64,000 bases of DNA from Lentzea cavernae (GCF_014653695.1 NZ_BNAR01000001.1:558001-622000), one strand, 5' to 3'. Numbered from the stretch's first letter, positions 16,288 through 25,752 are shown. The notes: generated from the sequence alone by a model not told the origin. Translations and numbers: made by a program.

Positions 16288-17358
16288 TCACCACCGCAGG
16301 GGAAGCGCGGCGAGGTAGTCGCTGAGCTTCCCCGCGATCAGCCGGTGGTCGTGCGCCGAGAAGTGCCAGTCGCAGCCCAGCCGGTCGAGCGCCGGGTCGT
16401 CGTGGTTCCAGTGGACGACCCGGCGGTCACCGCGCTCCTGCACGACCTGGCGGGCGGCGTCGGCGAACCTGCCGGAGGCCTCGGGTACGCCCACCACGAT
16501 CGTCGTGCGCGGGCCGTAGCGGGTGCGCAGCTTGTCGAGGAATCCCTGGTACGCGGTCTTGTACGCGCTGACCAGGTCTTCGGGGGTGGCCCACGGCTCA
16601 CCGGGGTTGAGCGGGGTGGAGAAGTCGTTGGTGCCCAGCCCGACGACGACCACCTGGGGCCGCCACCCGGCAGGCACGCGCCACACGTCGCCGTCCACGT
16701 TCAGCAACGCCCTGTCGTAGTAGGTGCGGTAGCTGGTGCCGGTGGAGTGACCGTTGTAGTTGCGCACCATGCCCAGCCCGGAGAACGCGTTGACCTGGTA
16801 GTCCGCGTTCAGCGCACGGGCGGTGAGCGCCCCGAAGCTCAGGTCGGTGTTGGTGTTGCGGGTGACTCCGCCGTTCGCGGAGCAGTCGCGGGTGGTCGAG
16901 AGGTTGCCGTAGCCCGCGGTCAGGGAGTCGCCGATGAACTCGATCTGCCGGGCGCGCGGCACGGGTTTGGCGAGCACGGCACCGCCGTCCGCGGCCACGA
17001 ACCCGCCGAACTGCCCTGCGGCCCAAGGACTCTCGGTGCGTTTGACCAGGCGCACGCGGTGTGTGGTGTCGCTCAGGCCCCGCACCCAGTGCGTGGTGCG
17101 GCCGGGCATGACGAGCGTCGCCGCGGTCGTGCCGTCGACCTGCACGTCGTAGTCGTTCACCGAGTCGTCGAGGACGATCCCGATCCCGGTGCCCCGGAAG
17201 CGGCCCTCGAAGTAGACGCCGGGCCAGGTGTACTGGCCGGAGGCGGTGACGCGGCCCGCCGTGTGCGCCTGGGAGGCGACGCCCGCTGTCGCCGGCGCGA
17301 CCGTCACGGTCAGCGCCAGCACGGCGACGAGAACTGCTGTCCTGCGTGATCCGTTCAT
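16288..17358 (-). CDS. secreted acetyl esterase, CE2-like SGNH hydrolase
   Basis: This 356-residue exported enzyme probably removes O-acetyl groups from hemicellulose or its oligosaccharides. A Sec signal covers about residues 1-30. An N-terminal jelly-roll (about 40-125) precedes an SGNH domain, the arrangement of CE2 acetyl esterases. The nucleophile is S145 in IEFIGDSLTAGYG; GTNDFS gives the oxyanion Asn. The C-terminal LGCDWHFSAH contains the catalytic His as in CE2. The ATG at 17358 overlaps the GH43 stop (ATGA), making this the last gene of the eight-gene operon. It is the only exported enzyme of that operon, since the glycosidases lack signals. A broken copy lies at 10232-10634. Confidence 0.85.
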   Translation of the reverse strand: MNGSRRTAVLVAVLALTVTVAPATAGVASQAHTAGRVTASGQYTWPGVYFEGRFRGTGIGIVLDDSVNDYDVQVDGTTAATLVMPGRTTHWVRGLSDTTHRVRLVKRTESPWAAGQFGGFVAADGGAVLAKPVPRARQIEFIGDSLTAGYGNLSTTRDCSANGGVTRNTNTDLSFGALTARALNADYQVNAFSGLGMVRNYNGHSTGTSYRTYYDRALLNVDGDVWRVPAGWRPQVVVVGLGTNDFSTPLNPGEPWATPEDLVSAYKTAYQGFLDKLRTRYGPRTTIVVGVPEASGRFADAARQVVQERGDRRVVHWNHDDPALDRLGCDWHFSAHDHRLIAGKLSDYLAALPLRW

Positions 17359-18803
17359 GAATCCTCGCAATCCGTCGAGTACTCGAACCAGTCGAAGAGG
17401 ACCGTGCCCCGTGCGGCGTACATGCCGATGACGCGGCCGGTGAAGCCGCCGGCCACCTCGGTGGACAGGTACTTGCCGTCGAGCGCGGCGAGGGCCGTGA
17501 AGGTGCCGCCGGGTTCCTCGACGCCGAACGTCAGCGTGTCAGGCCCGGAACGCGCGTCAAGCGGCGTCTGGTCCTCCTGCACGCGCACCGCCAGGACGAG
17601 CGGTCCGCCCGGTGCGGGACGGGAGGCGACGACGCTGCTCAGCGGGCCGATGCGGGCGAGGACGCGCACCTCGCCGGACGCCACCTCGATCTCGTAGTGG
17701 TGGTCCTCGTCCAACCGGACCGCGAGACCACCGCTGCCGTCCGCCGGGTCCATCAGCGTGCGGACGACGCAGGACAGGTGCTGCTGGCGCCTGCCCACGA
17801 ACGCGACGGCGGGATCGTCCATTCCGGACCCGCGGGCGTGCAACGTGAGCCAGCCGGGGCGTTCGCCGGTCGTGGGGCGGGTGCGCGGGGAGATCCAGCA
17901 CGGCGCGAGCTCGTCAAGGTCGAAGTCGTCGCGCTCGGACACGGCGTGTGCGGGGCCGGGCACGAGGTCGCCGACGACCGGCCACCCGTCGACCCAGGTC
18001 ACGGGTGCCAGGAAGGTCTCGCGGCCGAGCACGTGCCAGCCGGGGGTGCCTCCCCTCGGCCGGACACCGAGCAGCACCATCCACCACGCCCCGTCCGGTG
18101 CCTGCACCAGATCGGCGTGACCGGTGTTCTGCACGGGCTCGTCGGTGCCCCGGTGCGACAGGACCGGGTTGGCGGGGCAGGGCTCGAACGGGCCGGTGGG
18201 CGAGGTGCCGCGGGCGATCGAGACGGCGTGGCCCCGTTCGGTGCCGCCTTCGGCGATCAGCAGGTACCAGTGGTCGCCGATCCGGTGCAGGTGCGGTGCC
18301 TCCGGGGCCTTCGCGCCGGGTGTGCCCGACCAGAGCCGTTGAGGCGCACCGAACGTCTCGCCGGTGACGGGGTCGATCTGGTACTGGTGCACGCCCGCGA
18401 CCGTGCACCAGCAGTTGCCTTCGTCGTCCCACGCGAGGTCGGGGTCGATGCCGTGCACGTCCGGCAGCGGCACGGGATCCGACCACGGCCCGGCCGGATC
18501 GGTGGCGGTGAGCACCACGTTCCCGCCGCCGTGGCTCACACTCGTGACGACCAGCCAGAACCGGCCGTCGTGGAAGCGGAGCGTCGGCGCGTAGATCCCC
18601 GCGGACGACGGTGTCGCGGCGGTCAGCGACAGCTGGCCCGGCCGGTCCAGCGCGTTGCCGATTTGCTTCCACCGCACCAGGTCCCGGCTGTGGAAGACCG
18701 GGATGCCGGGGAAGTACTCGAAGCTGGAGCACACCAGGTAGTAGTCGTCGCCGACGCGGCACACGCTCGGGTCCGGGTGCATCCCCGGGAGCACGGGGTT
18801 CAT
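17355..18803 (-). CDS. GH43 beta-xylosidase / alpha-L-arabinofuranosidase
   Basis: This 482-residue enzyme without a signal peptide acts on imported oligosaccharides. The N-terminal five-bladed propeller has the catalytic base D11 in MHPDPSVCR, the pKa-modulating Asp in HGIDPDLAWDD and the general acid Glu in KAPEAPHLHRIGDHWYL. The C-terminal beta-sandwich includes VGRRQQHLSC, a block shared with GH43_11-type xylosidases. The ATG at 18803 overlaps the GH42 stop (ATGA). An in-frame extension far upstream is only antisense-like reading of the GH42 gene. A second GH43 (33762-35306) has the same layout but serves the xylan locus. Whether xylose or arabinose is the leaving sugar cannot be read from sequence. 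Confidence 0.88.
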   Translation of the reverse strand: MNPVLPGMHPDPSVCRVGDDYYLVCSSFEYFPGIPVFHSRDLVRWKQIGNALDRPGQLSLTAATPSSAGIYAPTLRFHDGRFWLVVTSVSHGGGNVVLTATDPAGPWSDPVPLPDVHGIDPDLAWDDEGNCWCTVAGVHQYQIDPVTGETFGAPQRLWSGTPGAKAPEAPHLHRIGDHWYLLIAEGGTERGHAVSIARGTSPTGPFEPCPANPVLSHRGTDEPVQNTGHADLVQAPDGAWWMVLLGVRPRGGTPGWHVLGRETFLAPVTWVDGWPVVGDLVPGPAHAVSERDDFDLDELAPCWISPRTRPTTGERPGWLTLHARGSGMDDPAVAFVGRRQQHLSCVVRTLMDPADGSGGLAVRLDEDHHYEIEVASGEVRVLARIGPLSSVVASRPAPGGPLVLAVRVQEDQTPLDARSGPDTLTFGVEEPGGTFTALAALDGKYLSTEVAGGFTGRVIGMYAARGTVLFDWFEYSTDCEDS

Positions 18804-20755
18804 CGTTCCTCCCGCAGCACAACGCATCCGCCGGCCGGGAGTTCCGCGACGGTTCCGCCCGTGAGCAGGTCGTGGCCGCGCAACGGCACCGGTTCGGCGC
18901 GGTGGTTGAGGACGAAGTGCCAGCGGCACTCCTCGCTCTCGCGCGTCACGGCTTCGACGCCGCTCGGCAGGCCCGGAAGCACGGGGCCGGCACCGGCGAC
19001 GTCCAGCAGTTCGGCGACCAGAGCCTTGTAGTCCACGGGATCGAGGCGGGTCGAGAGGTACCAGGCCGTGCCCTTCCTCGTCAGCGCGGGCGAACCGGCG
19101 AGCATGCCGTGGGTGTACACGGCGACCGTCTTGGCGCCTTCTGTCCGCACCGACTCGCTCCACGCCGTGGCGTGCGACCCGTCCGACAACGTGATCCGCT
19201 CTCCGCTGCGCAAAGGCCGGTACTCCTCGACCCGGATGCCGAGCGCCTCGCGCAGCGGTGCCGCCGGGTAGCCGCCGAGGCGCGCGTGCAGGCGGCCGTC
19301 GGCGACTCCGCTGAAGTGCTGCACCAGCAACGTCCCGCCGTCCGCGGCGTACCGGCGGAGGTTCTCCGCGCCCGCGTCGGTCAGCAGGTGCAGTGCCGGG
19401 GCCAGCACGACCCGGTAGTGGCTCAGGTCCGCCTCCGGGTGGGCGAAGTCGGCCACGACGCCGGCGTCCCAGACCGCTCGGTGCGCGGCGCGCAGCGCGG
19501 AGTGGTAGCCGAGGTCGGCCGACGGCAGGCCGTCCGAGTTCAACGCCCACCAGGCGTCGGAGTCGTGCAGCACGGCCACCTGCGCCGGCACGACCGACCC
19601 GGCCACCTCCGCCAGCCGGGCGACGGCCGCGCCGGTCTCGCGCACCTCGCGGAAGACGCGGCTGTCCGGTCCGGCGTGCGGGACCATCCCCGAGTGCCAC
19701 TGCTCGGCACCGGCCTTCGACTGCCGCCACTGGAAGAACAGCGCTCCCTCCGACCCTCGTGCGATGTGGCCGAGCGAATGGCGCAGCACCTCCCCCGGTT
19801 CCTTGGCCAGCACGCGATCACCCGCGTACACGGTGCTGGTGCCCTGTTCCATCAGCAACCAGGGCCTGCCCGCCGCGAACGAACGGGCGCGGTCGGCGGC
19901 GAACGCGACGTCCGCGGCCGCGTCGAGACCGGGCGCGTCCGGGTAGTGGTCGATCGCCACGACGTCGACTTCGCGGCCGAGCGCCCACAGGTCGACGTTC
20001 TGGTAGCCGGGCATCATGAGGTTGGTCGTCACCGGGCGGTCGCTGTGCGCCCGGATCGCGTCGCGCTGCTCGAGGTAGGCGGCGATCACCTCGTCGGAGA
20101 AGAACCGGCTGAAGTCCAGTCCCTGCCCGGGGTTGCGGTGCCACTGGGTCGCGCGGGGCGGCAGGACCTGGTCCCACGCCGTGTACCGCTGGCTCCAGAA
20201 CGCCGTCCCCCACGCCTCGTTGAGCGCGTCGAGCGAGCCGTGCCGGGCCTGCAGCCAGACGCGGAACGCGGCGGCGGTGTGCTCGCACCAGCACAGCGTC
20301 GCGTACTCGTTGTGCACGTGCCACAACGCGACCGCCGGATGGTGGCCGTAGCGTTCCGCGAGAGCCGAGGCGATGGCGCGAGCAGCCGTGCGGTAGGCGG
20401 GGGCGGTGAGGCAGTAGGTGTCACGACTGCCGTGGACGAGCCTGGTGCCGTCGGGGGTGACCGGCAGGGCGTCGGGGTGCGCGAGCGTGAACCACGGCGG
20501 CGGCGACGCGGTCGGGGTGGCGAGGTCGACGTGCACACCGTTGGCGTGCAAGCGGTCGAGGTGCGCGTCGAGCCAGGCGAAGTCGTAGCGGCCTTCCTCG
20601 GGTTCGAGCAGCGCCCAGGAGAAGACACCGACCGTGGCGAGGTTGACCCCGGCCTCCCGCATCAGCGCGTCGTCCTCCTTCCACACCTCCTCGTCCCACT
20701 GCTCGGGGTTGTAGTCACCGCCGAAGGCCAGCGCTCCCAACCGTTCCGTGATCAC
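18800..20755 (-). CDS. GH42 beta-galactosidase
   Basis: This 651-residue cytoplasmic enzyme hydrolyses terminal beta-galactosides. The N terminus FGGDYNPEQWDEEVWKED is the GH42 signature. The acid/base is E150 in WHVHNEY and the nucleophile E303 in WLLMEQGTS. Cysteines near CWCEH just after the acid/base resemble the zinc cluster seen in some GH42 members. The GTG start overlaps the GH31 stop (GTGA). Its position between alpha-xylosidase and GH43 genes suggests the galactose it removes is the side-chain residue of xyloglucan (the L unit) rather than lactose. It could also work on galactan or arabinogalactan fragments. Confidence 0.9.
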   Translation of the reverse strand: MITERLGALAFGGDYNPEQWDEEVWKEDDALMREAGVNLATVGVFSWALLEPEEGRYDFAWLDAHLDRLHANGVHVDLATPTASPPPWFTLAHPDALPVTPDGTRLVHGSRDTYCLTAPAYRTAARAIASALAERYGHHPAVALWHVHNEYATLCWCEHTAAAFRVWLQARHGSLDALNEAWGTAFWSQRYTAWDQVLPPRATQWHRNPGQGLDFSRFFSDEVIAAYLEQRDAIRAHSDRPVTTNLMMPGYQNVDLWALGREVDVVAIDHYPDAPGLDAAADVAFAADRARSFAAGRPWLLMEQGTSTVYAGDRVLAKEPGEVLRHSLGHIARGSEGALFFQWRQSKAGAEQWHSGMVPHAGPDSRVFREVRETGAAVARLAEVAGSVVPAQVAVLHDSDAWWALNSDGLPSADLGYHSALRAAHRAVWDAGVVADFAHPEADLSHYRVVLAPALHLLTDAGAENLRRYAADGGTLLVQHFSGVADGRLHARLGGYPAAPLREALGIRVEEYRPLRSGERITLSDGSHATAWSESVRTEGAKTVAVYTHGMLAGSPALTRKGTAWYLSTRLDPVDYKALVAELLDVAGAGPVLPGLPSGVEAVTRESEECRWHFVLNHRAEPVPLRGHDLLTGGTVAELPAGGCVVLREER

Positions 20756-22779
20756 GACTCCCTCACCGGCAGCCGGGCGTCGTCGCGCAGGAACAACGGG
20801 ATGCGCTCGATCGGCGCGGCGACCGTCACGGCCCGCCCGCCCTCGTGCTCGTCACCGGTCCACGCGTCGGTCCACCGCGCACCGGCGGGCAACCAGACCT
20901 CGCGCTCGCGGGCGCCCGCCTCCGTCACCGGGGCGACGAGCAGGTCCGGGCCGAGCAGGAACGCGTCCTCGACCCGCCACGCCTCCGGGTCGTCCGGGAA
21001 CTCGAGGAACACCGGCCGCATCGGCGGCAGACCGGTCTCGGAGGCCGTGCGCATCTGCTCCATCACGTAGGGGCGCAACCGTTCCCGGAGGTGCAGGTGT
21101 GCGGCGAGGATCTCGTAAGCCTCTTCACCGTAGGACCAGACCTCGTTGGGCAGTCCGGTCATCCCGGGCTCGAGCACCTGCTCGGCGCCGCGGAAACCGT
21201 GCAGGCGGAACAAGGGGCAGAACGTGCCGTACTGGAACCAGCGCACGAGGACCTCGCGGTAGGCGGGGTCGCCGGGATCGCCGCCGTGGAAACCGCCGAT
21301 GTCCGTCGTCCACCAGGGGATGCCGGACAGCATCACGTTGAGCCCGGCCTTGATCTGCGCCCGCAGCGTGGCGAAGTCCGTGCCGATGTCACCGGACCAC
21401 AGGGCGGCGCCGTACCGCTGCGCGCCCGCCCACGAGGAGCGGTTGAGCGAGATGACCTCGGTCTCCCCCGCCGCGCGGAGTCCGTCGTGGACGGTGCGGG
21501 CGTTCTCGCGCGGGTAGAGGTTGCCGACCTCCAGACCGGGACCGGCGTGGTAGCGCAGGTTGTACTGGTGGCCGGGCTTGAGCTCGGGTTCACCGGCGTC
21601 CAGCCAGAACACCTTGATGCCGAGGTCGTGGTAGTTGCGGCGCAGGCGTTCCCAGACGTACTCGCGCGCCTCGGGGTTCGTGGTGTCGTAGAAGGCGACC
21701 TGCGCGGAGTAGGCGCCGAGCCCCTTGTCCGGCCAGTCGGCGTGGGCCATCGGGCCGAACTCGGTGCCGACGAACAGGCCCTGGTTCAGCATCGGGTGGT
21801 AGTTCTCACTGGCGGGGCTCACCGACGGCCAGACCGACACCATCAGCTTGACGCCCATGTCGTCGAGCTCGCGGACCATCGCCGCGGGATCGGGCCACTC
21901 GGCGGGGTCGAATCGCCAGTCGCCCAGGTGGGTCCAGTGGAAGAAGTCGCAGACGATGACGGACAACGGCAGCCCGCGCCGCTTGTGCTCGCGGGCGACC
22001 TCCAACAGCTCGTCCTGGGTGCGGTAGCGCAGCTTGCACTGCCAGAAACCCGACGCCCACTCGGGAAGCTCCGGCGAGTGGCCCGTGACGGCGGCGTAGC
22101 GGCGCAGCACGTCGGCCGGGGTGCCCGCCGTGATCCAGTAGTCGATCTGACGGGCGCTGTCGGCCACCCAGCGGGTGCCGGTCTCGGCCAGCTCGACCCT
22201 GCCGACGGCGGGCGAGTTCCACAGCAGCCCGTAGCCGCGGTCGGAGATCAGCAGCGGGATGGTGACCTCGGCGTTGCGCTGCACCAGGTCGAGGACCGCG
22301 CCCTTCTGGTCCAGCAGGCCGTGGGTGTGCTGGCCCAGGCCGTAGAGCCGTTCCCCCTGGTACGCACGGAAACGCTGCTCCAGCCGGTGGTGGCCGTTGC
22401 CGGTGGCGGTGGCGAGACGCGGTCCCGGCCACCAGAAGTGCGCGGGCTCCTCGGCCAGCAGTTCGGTGCCGTCCCCGGTCCTGCCGAACGTCAGCGTGCC
22501 CGCGGACGAGGGCAGGTCCGGTGTCAGCCCAGCGGTGCCCGCGTCGATCCGCACGGTCAGCCCGCCGGTCACGAGCGTCGCGTGGTCCTCGGCGACCTTG
22601 ATCTGCACCTGGCTGTCAGGTGGCACGTCGAGCAGGGCGCCGGGGAGGTCGTCGAGCAACGGGCCCGCGGGGGTGGCGCGGACGCGGACGGCGTCGGGCC
22701 CCCAGGCCTCGACGCGCAGCGTCTCACCCCTGGCACGCCATTCCAGCGCGGTACCGAGGTCTCGGAAGTACGGGGACAT
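20752..22779 (-). CDS. GH31 alpha-xylosidase, xyloglucan-type
   Basis: This 675-residue cytoplasmic enzyme should remove alpha-1,6-linked xylose from xyloglucan oligosaccharides. The nucleophile is D394 in VFWLDAGEPEL and the acid/base D464 in ALWSGDIGTDF. The block WQCKLRYRTQDELLEVARE, followed by RRGLPLSVIVCDFFHW, resembles the Cellvibrio xyloglucan alpha-xylosidase Xyl31A more than the E. coli YicI version, although no PA14 insert is present. The ATG at 22779 follows a GAGGAGT ribosome binding site, 30 bases after the LacI gene. It shares a transcript with GH42 and GH43 by overlapping ends. Alpha-glucosidase activity is the main alternative. Confidence 0.87.
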   Translation of the reverse strand: MSPYFRDLGTALEWRARGETLRVEAWGPDAVRVRATPAGPLLDDLPGALLDVPPDSQVQIKVAEDHATLVTGGLTVRIDAGTAGLTPDLPSSAGTLTFGRTGDGTELLAEEPAHFWWPGPRLATATGNGHHRLEQRFRAYQGERLYGLGQHTHGLLDQKGAVLDLVQRNAEVTIPLLISDRGYGLLWNSPAVGRVELAETGTRWVADSARQIDYWITAGTPADVLRRYAAVTGHSPELPEWASGFWQCKLRYRTQDELLEVAREHKRRGLPLSVIVCDFFHWTHLGDWRFDPAEWPDPAAMVRELDDMGVKLMVSVWPSVSPASENYHPMLNQGLFVGTEFGPMAHADWPDKGLGAYSAQVAFYDTTNPEAREYVWERLRRNYHDLGIKVFWLDAGEPELKPGHQYNLRYHAGPGLEVGNLYPRENARTVHDGLRAAGETEVISLNRSSWAGAQRYGAALWSGDIGTDFATLRAQIKAGLNVMLSGIPWWTTDIGGFHGGDPGDPAYREVLVRWFQYGTFCPLFRLHGFRGAEQVLEPGMTGLPNEVWSYGEEAYEILAAHLHLRERLRPYVMEQMRTASETGLPPMRPVFLEFPDDPEAWRVEDAFLLGPDLLVAPVTEAGAREREVWLPAGARWTDAWTGDEHEGGRAVTVAAPIERIPLFLRDDARLPVRES

Positions 22780-22809
22780 GCGGGACTCCTCGGGTCAGTG
22801 CGGGGCGGG

Positions 22810-23847
22810 TCAGTGCGGTGAGGGTCGGTTCGGGGCGGGTCCGGTGCTGTCGCGCACGGTCAGGGCGGGGGTGAGCAGGACCCGGTCGTCCGCCGGGCGG
22901 CCGCCGTCGTTCGCCACCGCCAGCCGGTGCACGATCTGCTCGACGGCGACCCGGCCGAGGTCCTGCGCCGACCCGGTCACCGCCGTGAGCCTCGGCGCGA
23001 ACTGCTCGGCGAGCTGGTCCTGGCAGAGCGCGACGACGGAGACGTCCTCGGGGACGGTCCGCCCGCTGGTGCGCAGCAGGCTGAGCAACGGGCCGATCGC
23101 GCCCTCGTTCTGCACCACGAAACCGGTGGTGCCGGGACGGTCCGCGAGGACGCGGGCGAGCGTGCCGGCCGTGCTCTCGTAGGTGCCCTCGCAGGTGCGA
23201 TGCAGGAAGCGCAGGCCGCGCTCCTCCGCACGGCCGCGGAAGCCCGCGATCGTGCGCTCGGCGTACCCCGCGTGCCGGTGGTAGACGCCCGAGCCGTAGC
23301 CGATGAACGCGATCTCGCGGTGCCCGAGGTCGGCGAGGTGATCGGCGCACAACGCCCCGGCCGCCGCGAAGTCGTGGTCCACACAGGACAGTTCGCGGCC
23401 GTCGTCGGCCAGTCCGATGAGCGCGGCCTGGGTTCCCTGTGCCCGCAGCACCGGGATGCGTTCGTCGTCCAGCTCGACGTCCATCAGCACCACGCCGTCC
23501 GCGAGGCCGCTGGCGGCGATCCTGCGGACCCCGTCCGGTCCCTCGTCGTTGGTGATCAGCAGGACGTCGTAGCCGTGCCGGCGGGCCGCCGTGGTCACCG
23601 CGATGGCGATCTCCATCATCACCGGCACGTAGACGTCCGTGCGCAACGGCACCATCAACGCGATGATGTGCGACCGCCGGGCGGCCAGCGACCGCGCCCC
23701 GGCGTGCGGGTGGTACCCGAGCTCCCGCACGGAGCTCTGCACCCGCAGCCGGGTCTGCTCCGAGATCGCGCGCTTGCCGCTGAGCACGTAGCTGACCGTG
23801 CTGGACGACACGCCCGCGTGCCTCGCGACGTCGGCGATGGTCACCAC
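22810..23847 (-). CDS. LacI-family repressor of the xyloglucan-type operon
   Basis: This 345-residue regulator sits inside the operon, four bases after the permease stop. The helix-turn-helix (1-25) reads VTIADVARHAGVSSSTVSYVL, followed by the hinge region GYHPHAGARSLA. The ligand domain carries LADGVVLMDVELDDERIPVL, SCVDHDFAAAGALCADHLADLG and a terminal VSVVALCQDQLAEQF. The same phrases recur in the LacI proteins at 30376-31398 and 31599-32600, so the three are close paralogues. Its most likely target is the TCGAAGCGCTT-type site at 27458-27471 in front of the operon. The ligand is presumably a xylose- or galactose-containing oligosaccharide. The start codon is GTG. Confidence 0.88.
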   Translation of the reverse strand: MVTIADVARHAGVSSSTVSYVLSGKRAISEQTRLRVQSSVRELGYHPHAGARSLAARRSHIIALMVPLRTDVYVPVMMEIAIAVTTAARRHGYDVLLITNDEGPDGVRRIAASGLADGVVLMDVELDDERIPVLRAQGTQAALIGLADDGRELSCVDHDFAAAGALCADHLADLGHREIAFIGYGSGVYHRHAGYAERTIAGFRGRAEERGLRFLHRTCEGTYESTAGTLARVLADRPGTTGFVVQNEGAIGPLLSLLRTSGRTVPEDVSVVALCQDQLAEQFAPRLTAVTGSAQDLGRVAVEQIVHRLAVANDGGRPADDRVLLTPALTVRDSTGPAPNRPSPH

Positions 23848-23851
23848 GGCG

Positions 23852-24823
23852 TCAGCCCTTGATCGCGCCGGTCAGGACGCCCGTGCGGAAGTGCTTCTGC
23901 ACGAACGGGTAGACGACGAGCAGCGGCACGAGCGTCAGCACCACCACGGCCATCTGCAACGACAGCGGCGCGGTCTGCGAGAGCGCGTCGCCGAAGCCCT
24001 GGTTGACCGAGCCCGGCATCCCGTTGCCCCGGCTGACGTAGGTGTAGAGCACGTACTGCAACGGCCACTTCTCGCTTTCCGTCGGCATGTACACCAACAC
24101 GTTGAAGAACGAGTTCCAGTAGCCGACGCCGTAGAAGAGGGCCATCACCGCGGTGACGGCGCGCGACGTCGGCAGCACGATCGACCAGAGGATCCGCCAC
24201 TCCCCCGCGCCGTCGATCCGCGCGGCCTCGACCAGGTCGGCCGAGGTGCTCGAGTAGAACGCCCGCAGGATCAGGATGTTGAACACCGACACCGCGCTCG
24301 GCAGGATCAGCGCCCACCACTGGCCGTACCCGCCGAGCCCGGTGACGACGAGGAACGTCGGGATCAGGCCGCCGTTGACGAACATCGTGATGATGAGCAA
24401 CGTCAACAGGAAGCGGTGACCGAACGAGCGCGACCGGGACAGGCCGTAGGCGCACAGCACCGACACGACCATCGACACGAGCGTGCCGACCGCCGTGATC
24501 CCGAAGCTCACCAGCAACGCGGTGCGCACGGTCGAGTCCTCGAGCATCACGCGGTAGGCGTCGAAGGTCAGGCCGTCGGGCCAGAGCACGAGACCACCGG
24601 CGCGGTTGACGGCGCCCTGGGTGGACAGGCTGGTCACGACGATGATCCACAGCGGCACCAGCACCACCAGCAGCACCCCGCCGAGGGTCACGCCCTTGGC
24701 GGCCTCCCCCGCGGCGGTCGGCGGTTCCTCCCACGGCGGTCGCGCGTGCCGCCGCTTCCGCCGGAACGCCTGCGGCGCGACAGTCTTCTCGTCTTCGCCC
24801 GTGCGGACGACGGTGAGTGTCAT
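23852..24823 (-). CDS. oligosaccharide ABC transporter permease, LplC/YtcP-like
   Basis: This 323-residue inner-membrane permease pairs with the product of the gene before it. About 50 N-terminal residues are hydrophilic (basic, with HARPPWEEPPTA), then six membrane segments follow. The permease docking loop is EAARIDGAGEWRILWSIVLP and the C terminus VQKHFRTGVLTGAIKG is characteristic of the LplC/YtcP group. The ATG at 24823 overlaps the preceding stop (ATGA). Transporters of this class take up oligosaccharides such as rhamnogalacturonan or xylan/xyloglucan fragments rather than simple sugars. No ATPase gene is present in the locus, so a shared MsiK-type ATPase elsewhere is likely to energise it. 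Confidence 0.88.
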   Translation of the reverse strand: MTLTVVRTGEDEKTVAPQAFRRKRRHARPPWEEPPTAAGEAAKGVTLGGVLLVVLVPLWIIVVTSLSTQGAVNRAGGLVLWPDGLTFDAYRVMLEDSTVRTALLVSFGITAVGTLVSMVVSVLCAYGLSRSRSFGHRFLLTLLIITMFVNGGLIPTFLVVTGLGGYGQWWALILPSAVSVFNILILRAFYSSTSADLVEAARIDGAGEWRILWSIVLPTSRAVTAVMALFYGVGYWNSFFNVLVYMPTESEKWPLQYVLYTYVSRGNGMPGSVNQGFGDALSQTAPLSLQMAVVVLTLVPLLVVYPFVQKHFRTGVLTGAIKG

Positions 24824-25752
24824 TTGCGGTACAACCCGTCTTCACCGAAGGCGTGCGCGAGCTTGTTCGCACCCCAGATGAGCAGCAGGGAGATGACGCC
24901 CTTGAACAGGCCCGCGGCCGCGCCGTAGCTGTAGTCGTTGGTGGCGATGCCGAAGTAGAACGAGAACGTGTCGAGCACGTCCGCCGTGTCGTGGCCGACG
25001 GCGTCCCGCTGGATCAGGAACTGCTCGAAGCCGACGGTCAGCGAGTTCCCCAGGCGCAGCACCAGCAGCAGCACGATCACACCGCGCAGCCCGGGCAGCG
25101 TGATGTGCCACAGCCGCCTCCACCGGCCGGCGCCGTCCGCCGCGGCCGCCTCGTAGAGGTCGGTGTTGATGGCGGCGAGCGCGGCCAGGAACACGATGAT
25201 CCCCCAGCCCGCCTCCTTCCAGACGAGCTGCGAGGTGACCAGGAGCGCGAAGGTGTCCGGGTTCGTCATGACGGCCCAGGTGCCGATGTCGTTGGCGCGC
25301 AGGAACTGGTTGAGCGCGCCGGCGCCGCCGAGCATCTGCTGGAAGATCGTGACCGCCAGCACCCACGAGAAGAAGTGCGGCAGGTAGACGACGGACTGGA
25401 CGAAGTTGCGCACCCGTTCGCTCAGCACGGTGTTGAGCAGCAACGCCAACGCGATCGGCACCGGGAAGAACAGCACCAGCTGCACGAAGCTCAGGTACAG
25501 CGTGTTGCGCACCGCGCCCCAGAACAGCGGGTCACCGAACAGCCGCTCGAACTGGTACAGGCCCGCCCACGGGCTGCCCGAGACACCGGACAGCGGGTCG
25601 TACTCCTGGAAGGCCGTGACGAGCCCGAACAACGGCACGTAGTTGAACAGCAGCAACAGGACGACGGCGGGCACCGTCATCAGCAGCAGCGAGCGGTCGC
25701 GCCGCAGCCTCACCCGCCAGTTCCGCCGCGCCGGGCGCAGCGCGCTGGTCAC
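24820..25752 (-). CDS. oligosaccharide ABC transporter permease, LplB-like
   Basis: This 310-residue permease starts after a basic cytoplasmic leader (RPARRNWRVRLRRDRSLL). It contains six membrane segments, the LplB block NYVPLFGLVTAFQEYDPLSG and the ATPase-docking loop LYEAAAADGAGRWRRLWHITLP. VYLPHFFSWVL is another strongly conserved phrase of the LplB group. The GTG at 25752 overlaps the stop of the binding-protein gene (GTGA). A much longer reading in this frame to 26583 is only Arg/Pro/Gly-rich antisense-style sequence and was not used. Confidence 0.88.
   Translation of the reverse strand: MTSALRPARRNWRVRLRRDRSLLLMTVPAVVLLLLFNYVPLFGLVTAFQEYDPLSGVSGSPWAGLYQFERLFGDPLFWGAVRNTLYLSFVQLVLFFPVPIALALLLNTVLSERVRNFVQSVVYLPHFFSWVLAVTIFQQMLGGAGALNQFLRANDIGTWAVMTNPDTFALLVTSQLVWKEAGWGIIVFLAALAAINTDLYEAAAADGAGRWRRLWHITLPGLRGVIVLLLVLRLGNSLTVGFEQFLIQRDAVGHDTADVLDTFSFYFGIATNDYSYGAAAGLFKGVISLLLIWGANKLAHAFGEDGLYRK

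Noticed and set aside
18804..19730. long in-frame extension upstream of the GH43 gene
   Set aside because: It is an out-of-frame reading of the GH42 gene on the same strand. The ATG at 18803 gives the exact family N terminus and overlaps the previous stop.
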